Counted from the first letter of the stretch, positions 7,708 through 17,742 are shown. The stretch: 64,000 bases of DNA from Paenibacillus endophyticus (GCF_014192395.1 NZ_JACHXW010000004.1:161232-225231), one strand, 5' to 3'. Notes: generated by a model from the letters alone, not told the origin. Numbers and translations: made by a program.

Positions 7708-10700
7708 CTATACTTTTTCAACATTGAAATACTGCGCTTCAGGATGAGCGAATACCATTGCGGAAACGGACGCTTCCGGCTCCATCATACAACCTTCGGT
7801 TAGTTCCACCCCAATATCCTGCGGCCTCATGAGATCAAACAATGGCTCCTGGTCTTCAAGATTTGGACACGCTGGATAACCGAATGACACTCGAATGCCT
7901 TGGTAGCGTGCACCATGTCGCTGCTTCATCGTCATTTCCGCTGGATCAGGATAACCGCTAATATCGCGCATAATATGGTGGACGCGTTCAGCCATACCTT
8001 CCGCCACCTCAAGAGCAACAGATTGAAGCGCATGTGAACGAAGATAGTCCCCGTTATCCTTCCATTCATTAGCAAGCTCGCGAATACCCTGTCCGGCTGT
8101 GACGACTAAGAAACCAACGTAGTCCATCACGCCGCTTTCCACCGATTTCAAGAAATCCGCCAAACATAGATATGGTTCTACCTGCTGCCTAGGGAATGTA
8201 AAACGCTTGATCTCTTGCAAAGGATCAACCGGGTTGTAAATGATAACGTCATTGCCCGAGGATTGCGCCGGGAAGAAACGGTACATGCCATGCGTCTTAA
8301 TGATACCGTCCGATGTCCCTTTTTGCAAAATTTCATCAACCGTAGCTTTAAGCTGCACAGCTTTTTCATTGCCCTCTTTAAGCAAGTTGTCGACGTTGCC
8401 TTTCAGTCCAAGGTGATGACCAAGTAGCATCTGCATATTAACATAAGGAATAACATGCGGCAGCGGTACATCCCTAAGAATGTGTCGGTCCAAATCAGGC
8501 GGCGTAAAAACAGGAGCGTCTGGAGAGATTTTGGAACGAACGGCTCGTGTCAGCTGTGGCAATGGTTTTTTCTCTTCTTCTTCTAATCCGCCCGAAGCTT
8601 TGAATGCGGCCATTTCTTCTTCCATCCGCGTTCGGTGCTCTGGATCCATCAGCTTATTCGCAATATCGAGACCATCCATTGCATCTTTGGCATAAAGTAC
8701 AAGGCCGTCATATTCTGGACCGATTCTCGTTTTTGTAAACTTCCTCGTAAGTGCCGCGCCGCCTACAAGGATTGGAGCATCAATACCTGCCGTACGCAAA
8801 TCCTGCGCTGTAATGACCATCTGCTGCGCAGATTTAACGAGCAATCCCGACAATCCGATTGCGTCAACCTTTTCATTGCGGTATGCCTCGATTAATTGCT
8901 CCGGCGGTACTTTTATGCCCAGATTTATTATTTTGTAGCCATTGTTTGATAAAATAATTTCGACCAGGTTTTTCCCGATATCATGAACATCGCCTTTAAC
9001 CGTAGCAAGGATGATTTTACCCTTTACAGAAGATTCGTTTTTCTCCATAAAAGATTCCAGATAGTTAACGGACGCCTTCATGACTTCTGCGCTTTGCAGC
9101 ACTTCTGCAACAATTAGCTCGTTTCCGTTAAACAGCCTGCCTACTTCCTCCATTCCGCGCATTAACGGTCCGTTAATGACTTCCATCGCGGAATATTTTT
9201 TCAACGCTTCGTCGAGATCCGGAATCAAACCTTCCTTCGTTCCCTCTACAACATAAGAACCAAGCCGCTCTTCTAGCGAAAGATTTGAAATTTTCTCTTT
9301 TTTCTCAACCTTCTTATCGCGGAAAGCAGCTACAAAGGATGCTAGCGTCTCATCAGTCGTGTTATAGATTAGTTCCTCTGCCAGACGACGTTCTTCATCC
9401 GGAATAGAAGCATAGCGTTCCAGCTTTTCCGTATTGACGATTGCATAATCAAGTCCGGCTTTTGTCGCATGATACAAATAGACGGAGTTAAGCACCTCGC
9501 GGCCAGCATCCGGTAGACCAAAGGAAATATTGCTAAGTCCAAGGATCGTTTTGGCAAGTGGGAATTTCTCTTTAATCATGCGAATGCCTTCCAGCGTTTC
9601 GACGGCTGAGCCAATATACTGAGGATCTCCAGATCCGACAGGGAACATGTTCGGATCAAAAATGATATCCTCGGCGTTCATTTTATACTTTTCCGTTAAC
9701 AGCCTATAGGAGCGCTCAGCAACCTCCATCTTCGCTTCACGGGTTACAGCTTGACCGCGTTCATCGATTAGAATCATTACGACAGCTGCTCCATATCGGT
9801 GAATCAACGGTAAAATTTGTTCGAACTTGGATTCGCCGTCTTCTAAGTTAATCGAGTTAATTATCGCTTTTCCTTGCGAATATTTCAGACCGAGCTCAAT
9901 AATATGGTCATAGGTCGAATCGAGCATTAATGGTGCTTTGATCTTTTTTACAACCTGCGGCAAAAACTGATGAACCGCATAGGCTTCATCAATGTCTGTA
10001 TCCTGCAAGTTGATATCGATGACATGCGCGCCGCCCTTAACCTGCGCACGCGCAATTTCGGAAGCTTCATCAAACTTTTCTTCTTTCAGCAGTCGTTTAA
10101 ACTTACGTGATCCGGAGATGTTCGTACGTTCACCAATCATGATTGGGCGGTTCTCTGGTTCAATGTAGACTGTCTCAATTCCGGAAACCGCGTTCGGATG
10201 CGAACCCATCTTGTTACGCGGCGCATATTTGGCCATCGTCTCACCCATCACACGGATGTGGTCAGGTGTCGTTCCACAGCAGCCCCCTGCGATGTTCAAC
10301 CAGCCCTGCTCGGCAAACGCAGACATCTTTTTCGCAAGCGATTCAGGCGATTCATGGTAATGTCCGTTCTCATCCGGCAAGCCCGCATTCGGATAGCAGC
10401 TGATTGCAGAATTAGCAATCTCGCTCAACGTGCGCAGATGATCCCGCATAAACTCCGGCCCTGTCGCACAGTTAAGACCGATGGAAATCGGCTTTAGATG
10501 CTCCAAGGAAATATAAAAGGATTCGATGGTTTGACCTGCAAGCGTCGTGCCCATCGGCTCAATGGTTCCGGATATCATAATTGGAAGCTCTTTGCCGAGC
10601 TTATCGAATGCGTTGCGGATTCCGATGCTGCCAGCTTTTACATTCAACGTATCTTGTGATGTTTCAAGCAATAGCGCGTCAACATCTGCTTCAATCAAAG

Positions 10701-11148
10701 CAAGCGCTTGCTCATAATAGCTCTCTACAAGCTCATCAAAGGTGACGCCGCCGGTTACAGACAATGTTTTTGTCGTAGGTCCGAGTGCGCCGGCAACATA
10801 ACGAGGCTTCTCTGGAGTACTGTATTTGTCGCATGCATCACGAGCAAGCTTAGCAGCAGCCAAGTTGATCTCTCTAGCCTTCTCAGGTATGTCATAATCA
10901 GCCAACACTACACTTGTAGCTCCGAAGGTATTGGTCTCTAATATGTCAGCGCCTGCTTCAAGATATTGCTCGTGAATCAATTGGATAACGTCAGGACGAG
11001 TCAGCACGAGCATTTCATTACAGCCGTCCAGCTCTGGTCCGCCAAAATCATCTTCATTCAATCCAGCCTGCTGGATCATCGTCCCCATCGCGCCGTCCAG
11101 AATGAGAATACGCTGTTGAAGCATTTGTTGTAAGGTCGGTTTCGACAA
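7708..11148 (-). CDS. metH: Cobalamin-dependent methionine synthase
   Basis: Transfers a methyl group from methyltetrahydrofolate through cobalamin to homocysteine. All four modules are present in 1146 aa. The homocysteine domain has zinc ligands Cys227 (GLNCATG) and Cys290-Cys291 (GGCCGTT). The pterin-binding barrel runs about 335-590 (IGERTNISGSRKF). The B12 domain has the D-x-H-x-x-G loop at 720-725 (GDVHDIGKN). The C-terminal reactivation domain has the S-adenosylmethionine motif RVSFGYPACPN near 1086. The start is TTG with AAGGGTG upstream. No riboswitch fold was recognised in the 140-bp leader. Confidence 0.96.
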   Translation of the reverse strand: MSKPTLQQMLQQRILILDGAMGTMIQQAGLNEDDFGGPELDGCNEMLVLTRPDVIQLIHEQYLEAGADILETNTFGATSVVLADYDIPEKAREINLAAAKLARDACDKYSTPEKPRYVAGALGPTTKTLSVTGGVTFDELVESYYEQALALIEADVDALLLETSQDTLNVKAGSIGIRNAFDKLGKELPIMISGTIEPMGTTLAGQTIESFYISLEHLKPISIGLNCATGPEFMRDHLRTLSEIANSAISCYPNAGLPDENGHYHESPESLAKKMSAFAEQGWLNIAGGCCGTTPDHIRVMGETMAKYAPRNKMGSHPNAVSGIETVYIEPENRPIMIGERTNISGSRKFKRLLKEEKFDEASEIARAQVKGGAHVIDINLQDTDIDEAYAVHQFLPQVVKKIKAPLMLDSTYDHIIELGLKYSQGKAIINSINLEDGESKFEQILPLIHRYGAAVVMILIDERGQAVTREAKMEVAERSYRLLTEKYKMNAEDIIFDPNMFPVGSGDPQYIGSAVETLEGIRMIKEKFPLAKTILGLSNISFGLPDAGREVLNSVYLYHATKAGLDYAIVNTEKLERYASIPDEERRLAEELIYNTTDETLASFVAAFRDKKVEKKEKISNLSLEERLGSYVVEGTKEGLIPDLDEALKKYSAMEVINGPLMRGMEEVGRLFNGNELIVAEVLQSAEVMKASVNYLESFMEKNESSVKGKIILATVKGDVHDIGKNLVEIILSNNGYKIINLGIKVPPEQLIEAYRNEKVDAIGLSGLLVKSAQQMVITAQDLRTAGIDAPILVGGAALTRKFTKTRIGPEYDGLVLYAKDAMDGLDIANKLMDPEHRTRMEEEMAAFKASGGLEEEEKKPLPQLTRAVRSKISPDAPVFTPPDLDRHILRDVPLPHVIPYVNMQMLLGHHLGLKGNVDNLLKEGNEKAVQLKATVDEILQKGTSDGIIKTHGMYRFFPAQSSGNDVIIYNPVDPLQEIKRFTFPRQQVEPYLCLADFLKSVESGVMDYVGFLVVTAGQGIRELANEWKDNGDYLRSHALQSVALEVAEGMAERVHHIMRDISGYPDPAEMTMKQRHGARYQGIRVSFGYPACPNLEDQEPLFDLMRPQDIGVELTEGCMMEPEASVSAMVFAHPEAQYFNVEKV

Positions 11149-11219
11149 TTTATTACACCCTTCCCAAAATCATTAACACATAGTTTAGCAGAATACCTTC
11201 TGTGTGAAAAGGTAATCCA

Positions 11220-11248
11220 TCGACAATCCAATTATTTTGTTTTATAAT
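11220..11248 (+). promoter_or_regulatory. Predicted sigma-A promoter of mtnD
   Basis: TCGACA at 11220-11225 and a perfect TATAAT at 11243-11248 are 17 bp apart, upstream of mtnD in the divergent metH/mtnD intergenic region. Confidence 0.65.
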
Positions 11249-11289
11249 CAGTATATCATTTAATTTCTATAGGAAAAGAGGGAATGTTC

Positions 11290-11838
11290 ATGGCTGAAAT
11301 TAGAATTCGCAATACAGAGGAACGGATTCAAGGTGAAGAGGCTGTCCGTGCATTTCTAGATAAGCAAGAGGTGCTTTACGAGCACTGGAACCCAGCCAAG
11401 CTGGCAGAAGGGCTTCAACAGAAATTTGTGCTTTCCGATGAAGAAAAACAAGAAATTTTGACGACATATGACGAGGAAATCAAAGATCTTGCTGAGAGAC
11501 GCGGTTATAAAACATGGGATATCATCGCATTATCCGATGCTACACCAAACCTCGACGAGCTGCTTAAAAAGTTTGAAAACGTCCATACGCATACAGAAGA
11601 TGAAGTTCGTGCCATTACAGCCGGACGAGGTATCTTTATCATTAAGGGTACGGACGACGTAGGTTACTTTGACGTTGAGCTCGAAGCTGGCGATGTCATT
11701 TCCGTACCGGAATACAAGCCGCATTTCTTCACGCTTATGGATAACCGTCAAATCGTTGCCGTACGTCTCTTTATTGAAACAGAAGGCTGGATTGCACACC
11801 CTTTCGCTGATGAGAAATTTGCATCTAGCGAAGCGTAA
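11290..11838 (+). CDS. mtnD: Acireductone dioxygenase (ARD), methionine salvage
   Basis: Oxidises the acireductone intermediate of the methionine salvage pathway, giving the 2-keto acid precursor of methionine with Fe(II). The cupin metal ligands are visible: HTHTEDEVR supplies two His and the Glu, and KPHFFT the third His. At 182 aa it has the usual family length. The second ATG (11290) is preferred because AGAGGGA sits 7 nt before it; the ATG at 11284 would touch the ribosome binding site. It stands alone, away from other mtn genes, but is divergent from metH, a fitting methionine-supply neighbour. Confidence 0.93.
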   Translation: MAEIRIRNTEERIQGEEAVRAFLDKQEVLYEHWNPAKLAEGLQQKFVLSDEEKQEILTTYDEEIKDLAERRGYKTWDIIALSDATPNLDELLKKFENVHTHTEDEVRAITAGRGIFIIKGTDDVGYFDVELEAGDVISVPEYKPHFFTLMDNRQIVAVRLFIETEGWIAHPFADEKFASSEA

Positions 11839-11858
11839 ATTCAATTCATAAATAATGC

Positions 11859-11901
11859 AAGCCCCTCTGCAGCAGCGAATGCTGGCCATGAGGGGCTTTT
11901 T
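11859..11901. terminator. Hairpin between mtnD and the converging HAD gene
   Basis: AAGCCCCT pairs with AGGGGCTT, with T5 on the plus side. It ends mtnD and may also act on the opposite strand. Confidence 0.75.
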
Positions 11902-11912
11902 AGTTCCATTTT

Positions 11913-12701
11913 TTAAGCTTCGAGAAGGTGAAGGAGCTCTTCAAGATGCTTGATTTCATGCGATGGAATAATGTCATCATTGCGTACGGCAGCATGACGA
12001 TTAATCCAGACAGACGTCATTCCCACCGTATTTGCTCCTAGAATGTCAGTCGTCAGCTTATCGCCAACCATAATTCCATGCTCGACCTCAATGTCTAGTC
12101 GCTCAAGTGCATGCTTAAATATGGCGGCAGCCGGCTTGCCCTGACCAAATTCACCTGAAATTATAATATGATCGAAGTAAGGAAGTAGTTCAGGTACGCC
12201 TGCAAGCTTCTCCCGCTGTAGATCTGGAGAACCATTGGTAAGCAATAGCAGCTTGTAATTCCCTTTAAGCTGCTCGAGCACACGGAATGTTTCTTCATAA
12301 ACGATCGGACGTGCGCGACGTTCAGCAGGGAATTGCTCAGCAAGCTTCGCTCCAAGCTCCTCATTATCAATGCCGAGCGATTTAAGGCCTTGTGTCCAAG
12401 CAGCCTTTCGATATCCGGGAGCAAGGCGCTCTAATTTGCGGAACTCTTCTTGTTCGCCTTCAAGGAAAGGTGCCCAGAGTCCTTCAAACGGATTGATTCC
12501 AATCATTTTCGTAAATGGAAAGGTTTCATAAGACTCATATAGACCTCTTGCTTCACGACGCACTGCATCCTCCAATGCAGCGGGATCTATTCCTGTTTCA
12601 TCTGCTGCTGACTGGCAAGTTGCCTCGAATGCTTCCTTTACACTTCGGTCATCCCAAAGCAACGTGTCATCCAAATCAAATAATACCGCTTGTTTAGCCA
12701 T
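11913..12701 (-). CDS. HAD superfamily hydrolase, subfamily IA (YjjG-like)
   Basis: A soluble phosphatase of 262 aa. Motif I is VLFDLDDTLLWDD, motif II LLLTNGSPD, the lysine motif FGQGKPAAAIF, and the acidic motif MVGDKLTTDILGA. The helical cap between motifs I and II marks subfamily IA. The DLDDT signature and length fit the YjjG/YfnB nucleotidase-like group, but the substrate is not fixed by these motifs. It converges on mtnD across a shared terminator. A link to methionine salvage is not supported beyond adjacency, since the MtnX sequence type is different. Confidence 0.8.
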   Translation of the reverse strand: MAKQAVLFDLDDTLLWDDRSVKEAFEATCQSAADETGIDPAALEDAVRREARGLYESYETFPFTKMIGINPFEGLWAPFLEGEQEEFRKLERLAPGYRKAAWTQGLKSLGIDNEELGAKLAEQFPAERRARPIVYEETFRVLEQLKGNYKLLLLTNGSPDLQREKLAGVPELLPYFDHIIISGEFGQGKPAAAIFKHALERLDIEVEHGIMVGDKLTTDILGANTVGMTSVWINRHAAVRNDDIIPSHEIKHLEELLHLLEA

Positions 12702-12725
12702 TATTGTCCAAACTCTCCTGCCTGA

Positions 12726-13238
12726 TTATTTTTCCTGAAAAGGAATATGGTTTGCTTCTGCAAAAACCTTTAACTTTGCAGCAATTTCCTCCGTCGGGAA
12801 ACGGTTCGTTAGTTTTGCAAAAACCCAGTTGCCGCCCTTTTGCTGTTCAACGATGACATAGCCTTTCTGCGCGCTAATTCCTTTGATTGCAGCTGCAGTA
12901 ATTCGTTTGTCGCCCGTCATTCGGCGCGTTTGTACATAATCTTTGCCAATCGTTATGTAAGGACGTCTGAAATAGAACAATGCTGCCAAAAGAATATAAC
13001 AGCCAACCGTTACCCAAAACATCGTATCCGTTTTGAATTGAGTCGAGCTTTGCATGAGAATTACGTACATGCCAATAAACAATATGAGCAATATCGGTGC
13101 AATGAAGTTGCGACCAACGATTTTCTCCGATTTCTCGGCATTAAATACAATTTGACCATTACCTTGTTTTTTCCGTTGTTTGTTAACAACAGTCATGTTT
13201 TTGCGCACTTTGCGCTCCCAGGAACGTGACAAGCTCAT
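12726..13238 (-). CDS. Small membrane protein with two transmembrane segments
   Basis: A 170-aa protein of unknown function. It has a basic N-terminus (SRSWERKVRKN), two adjacent membrane helices (FIAPILLILFIGMYVILM and FWVTVGCYILLAALFYF), then a soluble domain of about 80 residues with a beta-rich pattern. The start at 13238 has AGGAGGAGA immediately upstream, a strong site. The type, a membrane hairpin followed by a PH-like domain, is common in Bacillota and rarely studied. Confidence 0.75.
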   Translation of the reverse strand: MSLSRSWERKVRKNMTVVNKQRKKQGNGQIVFNAEKSEKIVGRNFIAPILLILFIGMYVILMQSSTQFKTDTMFWVTVGCYILLAALFYFRRPYITIGKDYVQTRRMTGDKRITAAAIKGISAQKGYVIVEQQKGGNWVFAKLTNRFPTEEIAAKLKVFAEANHIPFQEK

Positions 13239-13258
13239 TCTCCTCCTATTATACTGCC

Positions 13259-14248
13259 CTATTCGAACGGTCGACGGAATTTCTCGATAAATCGGTTCGG
13301 ATAATCATCCTGCAGCGCGCTAGCGCTATTCAATCGATTCCAAATCTCCGTCGGCATTTCCCAGCCTAATGCACCCATATTGTCTTCGAACTGTTCTAGT
13401 TTGCTTGCTCCGAATATTGGTGATGTGATTCCTTCACGTTGGATCAGCCATCTTAAAGCAATCTGCGCCGGTGTTTTATCTAGTTCTTTTGCAGCCTCTA
13501 CTACCGCATCAAGAATTGAGAAGTTCTGGTCGGATGCGCGGTTGATCCACGCGCTTTCCCCTACCTTAGTAGTCATGCGACCTTCCTTAGGCTCATCACG
13601 TGTATAACGGCCAGTCAGAAAACCTCCGCCTAATGGTGCCCAAGGAATAATGCCTACTTTTTCCTCTAAGCATAGCGACAGCATTTCACGGTCCATTTGC
13701 CGGCTAACCAAGCTGTACTGCGGTTGAATGGATACGAAACGCACATAACGGCTAGCATCGCTATAGGCCAATGATTTCATGAGCTGCCATGCAAAAAAAT
13801 TGGAGCACCCTATGTAGCGGACTTTACCCGAAGTAACAAGGTCATCAAGTGTGCGCAGCGTCTCTTCTATCGGCGTAGCATGATCCCATACATGCACTTG
13901 ATAAAGGTCAATGTAATCTGTTTGAAGCCGTTTCAAACTAGCCTCAACACCATCCAAAATATGTTTTCGGGAAAGCCCTACTCCATTAATATTGCTTGAG
14001 GTCGTCATCCGTACCTTTGTTGCTAGAACAATATCAGAACGTCTTTTTTTAATAGCTTTGCCTACGATCTCCTCCGAACGGCCGCTAACATATACATCAG
14101 CCGTGTCAAGAAAGTTCCCGCCACGGTCAACGAATCGGTCAATCATTTCGATTGCATCCGCTTCGTTTGTTGTGTTACCGAACGTCATCGTACCCAAGCA
14201 TAGCTCAGAGACAGCAAGTCCGCTTTTTCCCAATAGCTTATAATTCAT
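13259..14248 (-). CDS. Aldo/keto reductase
   Basis: An NADPH-dependent oxidoreductase of 329 aa in the (beta/alpha)8 aldo/keto reductase family. The catalytic tetrad is visible as the Asp in DTADVY, the Tyr in the same motif, the Lys in VLATKVRM, and the His in YQVHVWD. The motif IGCSNFFAWQL, the cofactor end (IFGASKLEQFEDNMGAL) and the first strand LCLGTMTFG are typical of the YghZ/Tas-like subgroup. The physiological substrate is not predictable. Neighbours give no pathway hint. Confidence 0.88.
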   Translation of the reverse strand: MNYKLLGKSGLAVSELCLGTMTFGNTTNEADAIEMIDRFVDRGGNFLDTADVYVSGRSEEIVGKAIKKRRSDIVLATKVRMTTSSNINGVGLSRKHILDGVEASLKRLQTDYIDLYQVHVWDHATPIEETLRTLDDLVTSGKVRYIGCSNFFAWQLMKSLAYSDASRYVRFVSIQPQYSLVSRQMDREMLSLCLEEKVGIIPWAPLGGGFLTGRYTRDEPKEGRMTTKVGESAWINRASDQNFSILDAVVEAAKELDKTPAQIALRWLIQREGITSPIFGASKLEQFEDNMGALGWEMPTEIWNRLNSASALQDDYPNRFIEKFRRPFE

Positions 14249-14293
14249 CTAATTGACCTCCAATGGGGTTTAAATGATAACTCGCTAATACGT

Positions 14294-14485
14294 TTAATGC
14301 TTGATATCGTCTTTATCATCGACAATCTCAATCGTTTCAAGCTGTTGACGGAAATTGTTCTTAAAGTTCGTTAAATACTGCTTGCGAAGCTCGTCTCTTT
14401 CAGTGATTTCGGCATCGGATAAGCCCTCCGATTTATTTTTACGAGCGAGCTCGTTAATCCGTTCAATTATTTTTGAAAACTCCAT
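14294..14485 (-). CDS. DUF896 small protein (YnzC/SosC family)
   Basis: A 63-aa helical protein that begins MEFSKIIERINELARKNK and carries SDAEITERDELRKQYL, the DUF896 pattern. In B. subtilis, ynzC lies in the lexA-divergent SOS operon with yneA and yneB. Here it is on the same strand as yneA but separated from it by a three-gene exporter. The start at 14485 follows a GAGGAG site at a slightly long distance; the in-frame ATG at 14506 is an alternative. Confidence 0.8.
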   Translation of the reverse strand: MEFSKIIERINELARKNKSEGLSDAEITERDELRKQYLTNFKNNFRQQLETIEIVDDKDDIKH

Positions 14486-14567
14486 TGCTTGCTCTACTCC
14501 TCTCATGATGGAAAAACCTCTACTCTATACTTTGACATTTTGAGAGCTAAGTTGTCAAGGCGATGCT

Positions 14568-15653
14568 TTATGGTAGGGCCACTTGATCGCCTGGCTTTAA
14601 GCCTTCTAGGACTTCAGTCTGCTCCGGGGTTTCCAATCCAATCTTAACTTCTTTTCGCTCATATTTGCCATTCCCAGAATCATGCATAACGAAGTACTTA
14701 TCCTTCTCGCGAGCAATTGCGATGGATGGCACGATTGTTGCGTTCTCTTGCTTTTCTGTCTCAATTGAACCACTCAAGCTCAGCCCCGCGATCAAAAATT
14801 CATTAGATTCAAGTCCGATCACAACTTCGAATTGCGCTGCTTGGTTCAAATTATTCTGATCCGTGCCGAATTTAGCGAATTTGGAAACACTCTGAACCTT
14901 CCCTTTAATTATTAACTCCTTTTTTGCACTCATCATGACGTTTACCGACATGCCTTCCTTTATGCGGAAAATATCCTGTTCCCCTACAAGTGCAATAAAT
15001 TGCAGCTTGCTCAAATCAACGATCTTGCCGACATATTCATTTTGGCCAACCATTTGCGGTCTTTTGCTTGGATTATCAAATAAGAAAATCCCTTTTGCCG
15101 GCGAACGGTATATCGAGCTGTTAAGCATTTCTTTTTTGCTTTGAAGTTCTTTTTCTTGAATACCAATCGTAACTTCACGAAGCTCTTTGTTCAGCTTGGA
15201 TACTTCTCTTTCTACTAAAGATTTTTTCCGTTCCCCTTCAGATGCCTCCAGTAAGTTGAAATCCTCATCTGATTGAATGAGATAATCATTAAGCTTAGCT
15301 TCCAGCCTAGCTTTGTGCATTTTAGCTTCCATTTGCACAATTTCGTTTTGTACTGTCGATTGATTTAATTTAAACAAAACGTCACCAGCTTTGACCTGCT
15401 GTCCATCTTGCACATTCCATACGGACACTTCTGAGCTGTAAGGTGCGTAAACGAGGGTCTCTTGCTCATATAATGACTTTCCTTTCACTTCAACGGTTTT
15501 CGATATGGTTCCCTTGGTTACTTGAAACACAATTGCTTCTGATTCTGTTTCAAGCATGTCTGGCTGGGAAGGGTTTCCAAGACGAAACAACCCAAAACTT
15601 ATGGCTATAATGACTATTCCGAAAATGATCCATTTTATTTTACTCTTCATCAC
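14568..15653 (-). CDS. Efflux transporter periplasmic-adaptor-type subunit (YknX/MacA-like)
   Basis: The membrane-anchored adaptor of an ABC exporter. One N-terminal transmembrane helix (IKWIIFGIVIIAISFGLF) is followed by a biotinyl-lipoyl-like half (YAPYSSEVSVWNVQDGQQV), a coiled hairpin around residues 120-185, and the beta-barrel end (ETPEQTEVLEGLKPGDQVALP) usual in MacA/HlyD proteins. It is last in an ATPase-permease-adaptor operon, 21 nt after the permease. In B. subtilis the YknWXYZ exporter protects against SdpC toxin; the sdpRI pair at 5.7 kb makes that a reasonable but unproved idea here. Confidence 0.85.
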   Translation of the reverse strand: MMKSKIKWIIFGIVIIAISFGLFRLGNPSQPDMLETESEAIVFQVTKGTISKTVEVKGKSLYEQETLVYAPYSSEVSVWNVQDGQQVKAGDVLFKLNQSTVQNEIVQMEAKMHKARLEAKLNDYLIQSDEDFNLLEASEGERKKSLVEREVSKLNKELREVTIGIQEKELQSKKEMLNSSIYRSPAKGIFLFDNPSKRPQMVGQNEYVGKIVDLSKLQFIALVGEQDIFRIKEGMSVNVMMSAKKELIIKGKVQSVSKFAKFGTDQNNLNQAAQFEVVIGLESNEFLIAGLSLSGSIETEKQENATIVPSIAIAREKDKYFVMHDSGNGKYERKEVKIGLETPEQTEVLEGLKPGDQVALP

Positions 15654-15674
15654 AATACTCCTTCGAACTCGTAG

Positions 15675-17033
15675 TTAATCTCTTTTAATCGCAGTCAGCG
15701 CATCTGTTCTTGACGCGCTAATAGCTGGATAAATGCCAGATAAAATGCCTGTAGCCAGCGCGAACGCCATTCCAATTGGGATCGTCATTAGCGGAATAAA
15801 GATAATGACAGCATCCTGTTCATCAGATAACTGATGAATTAGCCCATTAATCCCCCATACGATCCAATAAGAAAATAATACGCCGAGCAGCCCTCCCAGC
15901 AATCCTAACAATGCCGCTTCGACTATAAACATATTTCTAATTTGACCCAAGTTAGCCCCCAACACCTTCATGATGCCAATTTGCCTTCTTCTCTGGTAGG
16001 TAGACATCGTCATGGCTACTACTATCGAAATCGAAGCAATGATCAGAATGAAAACCCCGATACCTAATGCAGCTGCCTTTATGATTATGATCTTGAATTC
16101 ATTCGCCAATCTTTCCTTCTGGTACAAATTCGTTTGTGTCGTTACTGACAATTTCTGAATCTGCTTTTCAACCTTCTCAAGCTTCGATTGATTATCAACT
16201 TTGACGATGATGGATTGATAGGTTTCTTGGTCATCTTCAGCTAGCTTTAGATCTTTCTTAAGCCGCGCTGCCGTTTGAAGCGAGACATATCCCTTTTTGT
16301 TATACATCAGTTGAACGTCGCTGGAACCGCTAGGCTTTTTTAATACACCAATTACCCTAAGCGGCCTGCTGAACACTGGTCCGCCTTCCGTTTCGTAGCG
16401 AAACTGAATTTGCTTCTGGTACATAACACTCGGCATCTTGCCTGTGTTCTCATATTGTTGTATGACAGCTTCATTATAAGGATCTGCATTTAATTGCTCT
16501 TGGAGCTTCGCTTTCGTTTCTTCCTCGATTAAGCCTAACGTTGCACCATAGTTCAGAACGATTGCATCCTCCATATTGGAAGGTCCACCTTGGATGAATA
16601 TATTTCCGAAAGCTGTTAGCATCTCCAAATCCGTTCCGATCACTTCGGTTTGATATTGTGAGCTCATTCCGTCCAAAGTGAACATTTCCATATAATTAAG
16701 CTGCTGATAAGGTGAAGCAGCAGCTACATGCTGCATCTGTTTCATGATGTTCAGCTTCTGTTCCGTCAATTTTCCTTGCATGGTGGAATCAGTAGCGGCT
16801 TCGGAAGCAGTACCTCCTGTTTGTGGTCCGCTATTTGCAGTAACCGTAATTTCATCCATATTCAAATAACTATTCATTTGTTTCTCTATGTATAGTTGAG
16901 CTGATTCGCCGATACTCATCGCGACGATAATGGCTGCGCATCCGATTGAAATGCCGGCTGCGCACAACCCAGTGACTACCTTTCTGCGTTTCACCTGGTC
17001 CCATGATAGCCTCGTAACATCGCTAATTCTCAT
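15675..17033 (-). CDS. ABC transporter permease, FtsX/MacB (YknZ) type
   Basis: A 452-aa permease with the MacB layout: one N-terminal transmembrane helix (VVTGLCAAGISIGCAAIIVA), a large extracytoplasmic domain (about residues 45-320), and three C-terminal helices with the FtsX motif (MSTYQRRRQIGIMKVLGA). The start at 17033 has AGGAGG 8 nt upstream and lies inside the 3' end of the ATPase gene (11-nt overlap), so translation is coupled. The open frame continues upstream, but only through the ATPase gene. Substrates of this class are peptides, lipoproteins or antimicrobials. Confidence 0.88.
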   Translation of the reverse strand: MRISDVTRLSWDQVKRRKVVTGLCAAGISIGCAAIIVAMSIGESAQLYIEKQMNSYLNMDEITVTANSGPQTGGTASEAATDSTMQGKLTEQKLNIMKQMQHVAAASPYQQLNYMEMFTLDGMSSQYQTEVIGTDLEMLTAFGNIFIQGGPSNMEDAIVLNYGATLGLIEEETKAKLQEQLNADPYNEAVIQQYENTGKMPSVMYQKQIQFRYETEGGPVFSRPLRVIGVLKKPSGSSDVQLMYNKKGYVSLQTAARLKKDLKLAEDDQETYQSIIVKVDNQSKLEKVEKQIQKLSVTTQTNLYQKERLANEFKIIIIKAAALGIGVFILIIASISIVVAMTMSTYQRRRQIGIMKVLGANLGQIRNMFIVEAALLGLLGGLLGVLFSYWIVWGINGLIHQLSDEQDAVIIFIPLMTIPIGMAFALATGILSGIYPAISASRTDALTAIKRD

Positions 17034-17742
17034 GGAATAGTCCTCCTGCATGCGTTTGTTTCCGTTTTTGATCCTGCTCAGTTACCAAATAACCATCTCT
17101 AAGCGTTACGATTTTCTCCGTCCGTGCCGCTACCTCTTGCTCATGTGTAACCACAATAAAGGTTGTATCCATCGTTTTGTTTAACTGTTGCAGAATCATA
17201 ATAATTTCTTCCTCTGTCTTTGTATCCAAATTGCCTGTTGGTTCATCTGCAAATATGACGGAGGGCTCCGTAATTAACGATCTGGCTATACTGACACGCT
17301 GTTGCTGCCCGCCTGAAAGCTGCGACGTGAACATCTCTGCTTTTTCTGGTATGCCTACCTGTTCCAATAAGGCTAGTGCCTTTTTCTTCCTCGCTGCCGG
17401 ATGTACGGATTGAAATACGAGCGGAAGCTCGACATTCTCCCGTACCGTAAGATTCGCAATGAGCTCATAGGCTTGAAATATAAATCCGATATGACTACGT
17501 CTGAATTCCGCTAGTTGATTCTCATTCATCTTAACGATGTTTTGACCAGCAATAAAAATGTCACCTTCAGTCGGCTTCATAAGCCCAGCCATTAAATTGA
17601 GCAGTGTAGATTTGCCTGATCCAGAGCTGCCTAGTAAAGCGATCATTTCTCCCTTTTGTACTTGAAAGCTAATTTGATGCAAAACTGCTGTTGTTTCTAT
17701 CCCGTTCGTAAATGAATGTGATAATTGCTCTACACGTAACAA
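17023..17742 (-). CDS. ABC transporter ATP-binding protein (MacB/LolD/YknY type)
   Basis: A nucleotide-binding subunit of 239 aa. Walker A is [14 protein letters not shown], the Q-loop FIFQAYELI, the signature [13 protein letters not shown], Walker [13 protein letters not shown], and the H-loop VVTHEQE. The GNLD element after Walker B is typical of the MacB/LolD group. The start is TTG with GGAGAG upstream. It heads the three-gene exporter operon. The 160 bp upstream, to yneA, hold no gene. Confidence 0.92.
   Translation of the reverse strand: MLRVEQLSHSFTNGIETTAVLHQISFQVQKGEMIALLGSSGSGKSTLLNLMAGLMKPTEGDIFIAGQNIVKMNENQLAEFRRSHIGFIFQAYELIANLTVRENVELPLVFQSVHPAARKKKALALLEQVGIPEKAEMFTSQLSGGQQQRVSIARSLITEPSVIFADEPTGNLDTKTEEEIIMILQQLNKTMDTTFIVVTHEQEVAARTEKIVTLRDGYLVTEQDQKRKQTHAGGLFHEN

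Noticed and set aside
11149..11283. SAM or cobalamin riboswitch upstream of metH
   Set aside because: The 135-bp region lacks the conserved helices or a B12 box and is shared with the divergent mtnD promoter.
12840..13229. 129-aa plus-strand frame opposite the small membrane protein
   Set aside because: It is antisense to a gene with a strong AGGAGG start and has no own start site.
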